Source: Bacteroidota bacterium (GTDB lineage: Bacteria > Bacteroidota > Bacteroidia > Chitinophagales > Chitinophagaceae). Taken from it: a stretch of DNA of 8,601 nt. Numbering within the stretch: the stretch's first letter is position 1; every line of letters begins with the position of its first letter. The translations under genes and the position numbers were made by a program. Shown here one piece after another: positions 1 to 4,856 of this stretch. The stretch covers positions 1-8,601 of the forward strand of contig JAEZAY010000008.1 of the NCBI GenBank assembly GCA_023427575.1, read 5' to 3'. The notes beneath the pieces were generated by a model that was not told where the DNA came from, searched no databases, and worked only from the letters and a program-made list of their open reading frames with translations.

Positions 1-50
1 GACTAAATCCCAAAAAATGAAACTCCCGGCGAACAATAGTGAAACCCGGT
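1..50 (-). repeat. Intergenic repeat copy 1, possibly cut by the window edge
   Basis: Bases 1-30 match the reverse complement of 4657-4686 at 27 of 30 positions (differences at 3, 11 and 17). Read on the minus strand, this copy shows two units of about 20 bases headed by CCGGG: 50-31 begins ACCGGGTTTC and 30-11 begins GCCGGGAGTTTC. The second copy has the same layout. It may continue to the left of the window. The repeat family is not recognised. Confidence 0.65.
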
Positions 51-173
51 TTCGATAGCTCATGTTCAGTTTGCCAATTCCAGGATCTTCTTTTAACAAT
101 AACAATGCAGTCCGATCTGTTTACCATTCAACAATAAACAACTATAAAGCTGCTTATCTTGTTTACAATCGAT

Positions 174-181
174 TATTTTTG
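174..181 (+). promoter_or_regulatory. Possible -7 element upstream of gatC
   Basis: TATTTTTG fits the Bacteroidota -7 consensus TAnnTTTG exactly and ends five bases before the gatC ATG. No good TTTG lies at the usual 19-21 base distance upstream. If the element is used, the transcript would start at or very near the ATG. The rest of 51-186 is AT-rich and holds no gene that I can support. Confidence 0.3.
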
Positions 182-186
182 TTTTT

Positions 187-477
187 ATGGAACTGACCAA
201 TGAAATGATTGAAAACCTGGCAGCCCTGGCCCGGCTTTCGGTTACAGAGGAAGAAAAAGCAGGTTTGCGCAAGGATCTGGAAAAAATGATCCGTTTTGTT
301 GACAAGCTGAAAGAGTTGGATGTAACGAATGTGAAACCTGTGCTACATATGAGTGATGCCACCAATGTTTATCGCGAAGATCTGGTTCAGGGTTCAATAA
401 GCCGTGAAGAGGGTTTGAAAAACGCCCCGGACTCCGACGGAACCTTTTTCCGGGTACCAAAAGTGATTAAAAAATAA
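187..477 (+). CDS. gatC: Asp-tRNA(Asn)/Glu-tRNA(Gln) amidotransferase subunit C
   Basis: GatC is the small subunit of the GatCAB amidotransferase, which converts misacylated Glu-tRNA(Gln) or Asp-tRNA(Asn) to Gln-tRNA(Gln) or Asn-tRNA(Asn) in the cytoplasm. GatC wraps around and stabilises GatA and GatB and has no catalytic residues of its own. The 96-residue product has the usual family length. It carries the N-terminal helical pattern (IENLAALARLSVTEEEK, residues 9-25), the central VKPVLHMSD segment (about residues 49-57), and the C-terminal segment ending DGTFFRVPKVIKK. The ATG at 187 is chosen because it gives the normal GatC N-terminus. There is no Shine-Dalgarno sequence; the bases before it are T-rich. 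gatA and gatB are not nearby, which is common in Bacteroidota. The ABC ATPase gene starts 18 bases after the stop and may be cotranscribed. Confidence 0.95.
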   Translation: MELTNEMIENLAALARLSVTEEEKAGLRKDLEKMIRFVDKLKELDVTNVKPVLHMSDATNVYREDLVQGSISREEGLKNAPDSDGTFFRVPKVIKK

Positions 478-495
478 CGTAACATAGCAGTTCAT

Positions 496-1200
496 ATGCA
501 GGCAATCATACATCTGGAAGAGATCAGGAAAAGCTATTACATGGGAAAGCAGGCTATTTCCGTATTAAAAGGCATTTCGCTCGATATCCATAAAAACGAA
601 TATGTTGCGCTTATGGGCCCTTCCGGTTCAGGCAAAAGTACCCTCATGAATATTCTGGGTTGTCTCGACTCGCCCACCGCCGGCCGTTATATCCTGAACG
701 ATCAGGATGTGAGCAAAATGACCGACGACGCGCTTGCCACTGTCAGAAATAAGGAAATTGGCTTTGTATTTCAGCAGTTTAATCTGCTGCCGCGCTTAAG
801 CGCACTCGAAAATGTAGCATAGCCGCTTGTATACGCAGGCATTTCAAAAAAGCTCCGGAACGAAATGGCCATGGAAGTGGTTCAAAAAGTAGGACTGGAA
901 GAAAGAAGTCACCATAAACCCAACGAGCTTTCAGGGGGTCAATGCCAGCGTGTGGCCATTGCGAGGGCACTGGTAAACAATCCTTCTATAATTCTCGCCG
1001 ACGAACCTACGGGTAATCTCGACAGCCGCACTTCGGTGGAGATCATGGAAATTTTTAACAAGATTCATGCGGGGGGCAATACGGTTGTGCTCGTAACCCA
1101 TGAAGAGGATATTGCGGCCTATGCGCACCGGGTTGTTCGTTTGCGCGATGGTGTGATTGAAACCGATAAACGCCGGGCAGAGCTGGCTCATTCCCTTTAA
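496..1200 (+). pseudogene. ABC transporter ATPase (MacB/LolD-type) interrupted by an in-frame TAG
   Basis: Read through, this encodes an ATPase of the MacB/LolD/FtsE group, about 234 codons long, which is full family length. These proteins drive FtsX-like permeases for lipoprotein release or efflux. Walker [10 protein letters not shown] is at residues 41-49 and the Q-loop FVFQQFNLL at 90-98. Codon 109 (820-822) is TAG, followed without frame change by PLVYAG. LSGGQ is at 145-149, Walker B IILADE at 165-170, the D-loop GNLDS follows, and the H-loop histidine is at 202. The stop falls where relatives such as E. coli MacB (NVEVPAVYAG) have a hydrophobic residue, so a Leu TTG to TAG change is plausible. 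Unless TAG is suppressed, the product is a 108-residue fragment without signature or Walker B. An ATG at 865 could restart translation but would lack Walker A. Everything else is intact, so the lesion is recent or a base-call error. No partner permease is in view. The gene follows gatC closely. Confidence 0.85.
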
Positions 1201-1754
1201 CGCGGCCGCCATTTCACTTCCTCCACTTTGAAGGTATGGCCGATGAACCGGGCCAGCATAAAAAGATAATCGCTCAACCGGTTTAGATAACGGATCACCA
1301 GCGGGTCTACAAACTGGCCCGATTCTGAAAGGCCCACACAATGACGTTCGGCACGCCGGCAAACGCAGCGAACAATATGGGCGGTAGAAACGGCCACATG
1401 CCCTCCGGGTAAAATGAATGAACGCATTTCCGGAAGAATGGCAGCATACTGATCTATCTGATTTTCAAGCAGAACAAGATCACCTTCCTTTAGGTCCGGA
1501 ATCTTCATTTTAGGCTCTTTTTCCGGATCACAGGCCAGCGATGAACCAATGGTAAATAAACGATCCTGAATTTCTTTCAGCAAATGCCTGGTTTCGGCAT
1601 GTTCAAACTGATCGGATAACAGACCCATCCATGAATTCAATTCATCAATGGTGCCATAGGCCTCAATGCGAACATGGCTTTTAGGCACTTTTGTCCCGCC
1701 AATCAGTGAGGTATTACCCTGATCGCCCGTTTTTGTATAAATTCTGATAGCCAT
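1197..1754 (-). CDS. pduO: PduO-type cob(I)alamin adenosyltransferase
   Basis: This enzyme transfers the adenosyl group of ATP to cob(I)alamin, making adenosylcobalamin for B12-dependent enzymes such as methylmalonyl-CoA mutase, in the cytoplasm. The 185-residue product has the single-domain length of the family. The N-terminal ATP-binding motif [14 protein letters not shown] is at residues 7-20, YGTIDELNS at 33-41, the FILPGG segment at 113-118, the RRAER motif at 133-137, and [13 protein letters not shown] at 157-169. It is followed by the usual tryptophan-containing C-terminus. The ATG lies 10 bases after the lolD stop, so the two genes are probably cotranscribed. The stop overlaps the stop of the convergent ATPase gene by two bases. 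The symbol is used in the family sense: the Salmonella PduO has an extra domain that is absent here. A role in B12 salvage or assimilation is likely, but no other cobalamin gene is in view. Confidence 0.93.
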   Translation of the reverse strand: MAIRIYTKTGDQGNTSLIGGTKVPKSHVRIEAYGTIDELNSWMGLLSDQFEHAETRHLLKEIQDRLFTIGSSLACDPEKEPKMKIPDLKEGDLVLLENQIDQYAAILPEMRSFILPGGHVAVSTAHIVRCVCRRAERHCVGLSESGQFVDPLVIRYLNRLSDYLFMLARFIGHTFKVEEVKWRPR

Positions 1755-1764
1755 AATCTAAATG

Positions 1765-2436
1765 TTATTCGGCCGAAATGCCGGCGGAAACAATTTTTCC
1801 GTCTTTCATGTGCAAAACCCGATCGCTCATTCTTGCCAGGTCTTCGTTATGAGTTACGATCAGAAATGTTTGATTGAAGCGTTTCCGGAGATCAAAAAAA
1901 AGCTCATGCAAATCTTTCGCATTGGCCGAATCGAGATTGCCCGTAGGCTCATCGGCAAAAATGATATCCGGCTCATTGATCAGCGCCCTGGCTACAGCCA
2001 CCCTTTGCTGCTCGCCACCCGACAGGGCCATGGGCTTGTTTTCGAGCCTTTGTCCCAATCCAAGCGATTCCAGTAATCCGGCAGCCCGGGTTGCCAGTTC
2101 TTTTTTCTTTTTCCCGGCGATCCAGCCTGGAATGCACACGTTTTCCAGGGCGGTAAATTCAGGAAGAAGGTGATGAAACTGGAACACAAAACCAATATGG
2201 CGGTTCCTGAATGCCGCCACTTCCCGATGATTCAGATAGTCGATCCGATGATTGTTAATAATCACCTCCCCCGACCCGGGCTTATCCAGGGTGCCCAGAA
2301 TATGAAGCAGAGTACTTTTTCCGGATCCGGAAGGACCTACAATGCTGACGATTTCGCCGCGCTCAACGTTTAGATCCACTCCTTTCAAAACCTGAAGATT
2401 CCCATAAAACTTTTGAATTCCTGTTGCTTGTACCAT
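1765..2436 (-). CDS. lolD: Lipoprotein-releasing ABC transporter ATPase LolD
   Basis: LolD is the cytoplasmic ATPase of the LolCDE complex, which extracts lipoproteins from the inner membrane for transfer to the outer membrane. The 223-residue product is full length. Walker [10 protein letters not shown] is at residues 34-42. The Q-loop region [16 protein letters not shown] (85-100) is the part most characteristic of LolD, as opposed to MacB or FtsE. The signature LSGGEQQR is at 138-145, Walker B IIFADEP at 158-164, the D-loop GNLDS at 166-170, and the H-loop histidine at 196. No nucleotide-binding residue is missing. The ATG at 2436 lies just ahead of the conserved first strand ([12 protein letters not shown]). 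The permeases LolC and LolE are not in the window. The adenosyltransferase gene follows 10 bases downstream on the same strand. No clear promoter is visible between 2437 and 2541 on the minus strand. Confidence 0.93.
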   Translation of the reverse strand: MVQATGIQKFYGNLQVLKGVDLNVERGEIVSIVGPSGSGKSTLLHILGTLDKPGSGEVIINNHRIDYLNHREVAAFRNRHIGFVFQFHHLLPEFTALENVCIPGWIAGKKKKELATRAAGLLESLGLGQRLENKPMALSGGEQQRVAVARALINEPDIIFADEPTGNLDSANAKDLHELFFDLRKRFNQTFLIVTHNEDLARMSDRVLHMKDGKIVSAGISAE

Positions 2437-2541
2437 AATGATTTCTGCGGCTTAAGTTACTACAAAACAATTGCCCGGACCCAGCGTCGTTAAAAACCCG
2501 GCAAATTTCCGAAAAAGAACCCGGGGGATCCAAAAGATAGA

Positions 2542-2572
2542 TTTGGTTATTCCGTTTGAAAATTTACATTTG
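2542..2572 (+). promoter_or_regulatory. Bacteroidota-type promoter of the DUF2795 gene
   Basis: TTTG at 2542-2545 is followed after 19 bases by TACATTTG at 2565-2572. This fits the Bacteroidota sigma-ABfr consensus (TTTG at -33, TAnnTTTG at -7) exactly in both boxes and in spacing. Transcription should start near 2577-2580 and run rightward. It is the best promoter in the window. Confidence 0.8.
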
Positions 2573-2581
2573 CGGAAAATT

Positions 2582-2618
2582 CGGGACTTGTTTGTCAGGG
2601 TCCCGGAAAAATGCCGGG
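2582..2618 (+). other. Two mutually exclusive stem-loops in the 5' leader
   Basis: CGGGAC (2582-2587) can pair with GTCCCG (2600-2605) around a 12-base loop. Alternatively CCCGG (2602-2606) can pair with CCGGG (2614-2618) around a 7-base loop. The two stems compete for 2602-2605. They lie at the extreme 5' end of the predicted transcript of the DUF2795 gene. No T-run follows, so this is not an intrinsic terminator. A regulatory role is inference only. Confidence 0.4.
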
Positions 2619-2680
2619 GGTTGAATCAGCAGGATAAGGATGTTCAGAAAAATAATTTCATACCATCCGGCGTAACACTT

Positions 2681-2690
2681 AAAAAGGAAA
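2681..2690 (+). promoter_or_regulatory. Ribosome binding site of the DUF2795 gene
   Basis: AAAAAGGAAA ends two bases before the ATG at 2693. It is purine-rich with an AAGGA core, better than at the other starts in the window. It supports 2693 as the start rather than an in-frame ATG at 2471, which lies upstream of the promoter. Confidence 0.6.
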
Positions 2691-2692
2691 AC

Positions 2693-2914
2693 ATGTTTTG
2701 GACACTTGAATTAGCTTCCTATCTGGAAGATGCTCCGTGGCCTGCCACGAAAGATGAATTGATAGACTATGCGATCCGGAGCGGAGCCCAACTCGAGGTT
2801 GTGGAAAATCTGCAGGAACTGGAAGACGAGGGAGAAATTTACGAGGGAATTGAAGACATCTGGCCTGACTATCCAAGCCAGGATGATTTCTTTTTTAATG
2901 AAGATGAATACTAA
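2693..2914 (+). CDS. Small acidic DUF2795 protein
   Basis: A 73-residue protein of the DUF2795 family, whose function is not known. The family pattern is visible: MFWTLELASYLEDAPWPATK at the start, then DELIDYAIRSGA (residues 21-32), VVENLQELEDEGE in the middle, and IWPDYPSQDDFFFNEDEY at the end. It has 22 Asp/Glu against only one Lys and one Arg, so it is very strongly acidic. There is no signal peptide or membrane segment, so it should be cytoplasmic. The start at 2693 is chosen because it begins the conserved domain, follows a good ribosome binding site and lies downstream of a strong promoter. The frame is open back to 2471, but that stretch includes the promoter. The gene has its own promoter, a leader of about 115 bases and its own terminator, so it is probably a single-gene unit. 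A partner-binding or nucleic-acid-mimic role would be speculation. Confidence 0.88.
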   Translation: MFWTLELASYLEDAPWPATKDELIDYAIRSGAQLEVVENLQELEDEGEIYEGIEDIWPDYPSQDDFFFNEDEY

Positions 2915-2936
2915 GAAACCCTTTCAAACGAATCTG

Positions 2937-2965
2937 GCCGCCGAATTTTTCCGGCGGCTTTTTTT
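2937..2965 (+). terminator. Intrinsic terminator of the DUF2795 gene
   Basis: GCCGCCG (2937-2943) pairs perfectly with CGGCGGC (2952-2958) around an 8-base loop, followed by seven T (2959-2965). It lies 22 bases after the stop. The last two T also form part of the stop codon of the convergent SemiSWEET gene. In the minus direction there is no T-run after the hairpin, so it should terminate rightward transcription only. Confidence 0.88.
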
Positions 2966-3257
2966 ATGCCTCAGAATCACCGGCCCCGAAATTGAATTTC
3001 AGTCTTTTGAAATAATATTTAAAAAACAACAGCAGTAAGCTCAAAAACAGAATGATCGAGTTTGCTACAATGATGGCCAGATCGGCTTTGACGATACCAT
3101 AAAACAACCAGGTAGAAACATTGCCCAGCAGAATCAACAACATCCAGATCGAAAGATCTCCCACCGATTTTGTTTCCCAGGCTTTATACACCTGGGGTAC
3201 AAAAGTAATGGCCGATAAAAAAGCGCCAAACAGTCCTACGTAATCAATCCACTGCAT
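2964..3257 (-). CDS. SemiSWEET / PQ-loop sugar transporter
   Basis: SemiSWEETs are three-helix inner-membrane proteins that dimerise to form a facilitator for sugars. The 97-residue product has the family length and three hydrophobic segments, at about residues 5-24, 35-55 and 60-81. The PQ-loop motif FVPQVYKAW is at residues 19-27, followed by TKSVGDLSIWM (29-39). Trp50 and Asn66 sit where characterised SemiSWEETs have the residues that line the sugar-binding pocket. The C-terminus is basic and then acidic, and should be cytoplasmic or disordered. The gene lies downstream of fabI on the same strand, 110 bases away and behind the fabI terminator. It may therefore be expressed partly by read-through; no convincing promoter is visible. 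Its substrate cannot be told from the sequence. The stop codon sits inside the T-run of the opposing terminator. Confidence 0.88.
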   Translation of the reverse strand: MQWIDYVGLFGAFLSAITFVPQVYKAWETKSVGDLSIWMLLILLGNVSTWLFYGIVKADLAIIVANSIILFLSLLLLFFKYYFKRLKFNFGAGDSEA

Positions 3258-3276
3258 TTTACAGAGTTTTTTAGGT

Positions 3277-3304
3277 AAAGAAAACCCGGCATAAGCGCCG
3301 GGTT
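3277..3304 (-). terminator. Probable intrinsic terminator of fabI
   Basis: AACCCGGC (3283-3290) pairs perfectly with GCCGGGTT (3297-3304) around a 6-base loop. In the minus direction the stem is followed by TTCTTT (3282-3277). It lies 63 bases after the fabI stop. The T-run is interrupted by one C, so termination may be partial and leave read-through into the SemiSWEET gene. Confidence 0.65.
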
Positions 3305-3367
3305 AAAATGATCAGGATCGGTCATCCATCTACGTTATAAATCTGATTTGCGATCCCGCGATTATAT

Positions 3368-4195
3368 TTATTCTGCTGATTCTTTAGCCTCGAACTCCTT
3401 CACTACGGCTTCTGTTACGCCCGTAAAGGAAAAACCGCCATCATGGAACAGGTTCTGCATCGTTACCATTTTAGTGAGATCGCTGAAAAGGGTAACGCAA
3501 TAATCGGCGCACTGGTCGGCACTGGCATTTCCCAAAGGGCTCATCTTATCGGCATAGGCCAGAAAACCGCCAAATCCTTTCACGCCGCTACCGGCGGTAG
3601 TCATGGTAGGCGATTGGGAAACGGTATTTACCCGAACTTTTTTCCGAACTCCGTAGTGATATCCAAAACTCCGGGACACGCTTTCCAGCAATGCTTTTGC
3701 GTCGGCCATCTCGCTGTAGTCGGGGAAAACCCGCTGTGCTGCTATATAGCTGAGCGCCACAACACTTCCAGCTTCATTTATCGCATCCATTTCCCAGGCT
3801 GTGCGCAAAACGCGATGCAGCGAAAGGGAAGATATATCCATGGTTTTTTGGGTGAACCCGTAGTCCAGTTCTGTATATGATTTTCCTTTTCGAACGTTGA
3901 TGCTCATCCCCACTGCATGCAGGATAAAATCAACGCCGCCTCCAAAATGCGCCATCGCACCTTCAAACAGTTTTTTAAGATCCTCCATATTGGTAACATC
4001 GGCGCCAATAACAGGTGCCTGTACCATTTCTGCCAGCTTATTGATCTCGCCCATCCGCAAGGCCACCGGAGCATTTGTTAGCACTAACTGGGCTCCTTCT
4101 TCAAAACAACGAAGGGCGGTACGCCAGGCAATAGACTTTTCATCAAGCGCTCCAAAAATAATTCCTTTCTTTCCTTTAAGCAGATTGTGCGACAT
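3368..4195 (-). CDS. fabI: NADH-dependent enoyl-ACP reductase FabI
   Basis: FabI catalyses the last reduction of each fatty-acid elongation cycle, turning trans-2-enoyl-ACP into acyl-ACP in the cytoplasm. The 275-residue product is slightly longer than E. coli FabI (262). The short-chain dehydrogenase fold begins with LLKGKKGIIFGALDEKSIAW (residues 5-24), which contains the dinucleotide-binding turn. The active site has Tyr150 and the Y-x6-K pair Tyr160/Lys167, spaced as in E. coli (Tyr146, Tyr156, Lys163). The substrate-binding region SQSPTMTTAGSGVKGF (193-208) and the C-terminal HDGGFSFTGV (251-260) are conserved. The ATG at 4195 gives the standard MSHNLLKGK N-terminus. Upstream on the minus strand, TATTTTTA (4237-4230) resembles a -7 box, but no -33 box is clear. 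A terminator lies at 3277-3304. FabI is the target of triclosan-type inhibitors, and nothing seen here points to resistance. Confidence 0.96.
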   Translation of the reverse strand: MSHNLLKGKKGIIFGALDEKSIAWRTALRCFEEGAQLVLTNAPVALRMGEINKLAEMVQAPVIGADVTNMEDLKKLFEGAMAHFGGGVDFILHAVGMSINVRKGKSYTELDYGFTQKTMDISSLSLHRVLRTAWEMDAINEAGSVVALSYIAAQRVFPDYSEMADAKALLESVSRSFGYHYGVRKKVRVNTVSQSPTMTTAGSGVKGFGGFLAYADKMSPLGNASADQCADYCVTLFSDLTKMVTMQNLFHDGGFSFTGVTEAVVKEFEAKESAE

Positions 4196-4341
4196 AATGC
4201 AGGTATTGATTTTAGTTATTTACCGGGGGTAAAAATAAGAACTATCGTATTAATTGCTTTAAAATTAAATAGCCGAATCAGGTCCTGAGAAAAATCCAAA
4301 ATGCGGTTTGATGCGAATAAAAATAATAAAATGCCATCCCG

Positions 4342-4353
4342 AACCCCGGGGTT
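4342..4353. repeat. 12-bp GC-rich perfect palindrome
   Basis: AACCCCGGGGTT is a perfect palindrome lying between fabI and the open frame at 4353-4643, touching the stop codon of that frame. It could be a protein-binding site or a short hairpin. No T-run follows directly on either strand. The flanking stretch 4196-4341 holds only AT-rich sequence with a possible fabI -7 box. Confidence 0.4.
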
Positions 4354-4643
4354 TAAGCGTCGAAATCAAAAAATCGGTTCCAAATATGCAGCTGCCGTTC
4401 CCCTTCGCCAACCTGGATCAGCCACGCCCTATTCCAAGCACTGAATGCCTGCACTGATTTTGAGGTATTGGCCATATCAGCATCATTGTGTCCGGATAAA
4501 ATGTATTCCCCCGGGCCTCGGAAGAAATCCGTTAAGAAAATTGAAACGGACGGCGTAAAATAAAAATAGTTGTTACCAAAGCTGGGAAATGATCTTTGGC
4601 TCGTAAGTCCTACTACTGCCGGGTTATATTCTTTAGCTGGGAC
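4353..4643 (-). pseudogene. Possible gene remnant, 96 stop-free codons without a start
   Basis: On the minus strand, 96 codons are open from a GTC at 4643 to a TAA at 4355-4353. An in-frame TAA lies directly upstream (4646-4644). The translation looks protein-like: it includes GLTSQRSFPSFGNNYFYFT, then FFRGPGEYILSGHNDADM, and near the end SAWNRAWLIQVGEGERQLH, with three Trp and many Phe and Asn. The only Met lies 40 codons before the stop. The upstream end overlaps the CCGGG-headed repeat units (4618-4676). A gene that lost its 5' part, perhaps at the repeat junction, would explain this. The family is not recognised. A stop-free stretch of this length can also occur by chance, so coding origin is uncertain. 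Confidence 0.3.
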
Positions 4644-4686
4644 TTATTTTTATTTAGCCGGGAGTTTCAATTTTTAGGATTTATTC
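4618..4686 (+). repeat. Intergenic repeat copy 2 with three CCGGG-headed units
   Basis: Three consecutive units of 18-21 bases begin GCCGGG (4618-4635), GCTGGG (4636-4656) and GCCGGG (4657-4676). Each then runs into an AT-rich tail ending TTTA. The third unit plus ten bases (4657-4686) matches the reverse complement of 1-30 at 27 of 30 positions. The two copies are therefore inverted relative to each other, about 4.6 kb apart, and both are intergenic. Confidence 0.6.
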
Positions 4687-4705
4687 CGCAGCCCGATTTT
4701 TTTGC

Positions 4706-4732
4706 TCCACTTTTTTTCTAAAAAAAAGTGGA
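4706..4732. repeat. 12-bp perfect inverted repeat, AT-rich hairpin
   Basis: TCCACTTTTTTT (4706-4717) pairs with AAAAAAAGTGGA (4721-4732) around a 3-base loop. It lies 20 bases beyond repeat copy 2 and may belong to the same element. It also lies downstream of recN and could act as a weak terminator, but no T-run follows the stem on either strand. Nearby are two smaller dyads: GTCATT/AATGAC (4737-4751) and ATAATTC/GAATTAT (4818-4832). The remaining gap up to 4856 shows no gene. Confidence 0.6.
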
Positions 4733-4856
4733 AGGGGTCATTTACAATGACTGCTCCTAATTTATTATTGATAAAGGTTTCGCGTGAATGGATTACCCAG
4801 ACACCTCTAATATCAGCATAATTCAGAATTATTTTCTTTGAATTTATCCCTGTTTT

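Noticed and set aside
93..365. Minus-strand open frame over gatC
   Set aside because: Its product is low-complexity and Ser-rich, and it lies antisense to a certain GatC coding region.
496..1200. Genome-wide reassignment of TAG to an amino acid, or pyrrolysine use
   Set aside because: No other gene in the window contains an in-frame TAG, and no pyrrolysine-system gene is seen. A point mutation or read error is simpler.
865..1200. Separate gene starting at ATG 865
   Set aside because: It would encode only the second half of an ABC ATPase without Walker A; the frame is continuous with 496-819.
1762..2373. Plus-strand open frames across lolD
   Set aside because: These are antisense shadows of a well-conserved LolD; none resembles a known protein.
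2471..2692. A 74-codon N-terminal extension of the DUF2795 protein starting at ATG 2471
   Set aside because: It would place the start upstream of an exact-consensus promoter at 2542-2572. The family begins at the Met at 2693, which has a good ribosome binding site.
4342..4353. Intrinsic terminator for fabI or the open frame
   Set aside because: It is upstream of fabI, not downstream, and no T-run follows the palindrome on either strand.
4618..4676. Start of a CRISPR array
   Set aside because: The units are directly adjacent with imperfect copies and no unique spacers of constant length, and there are no cas genes.
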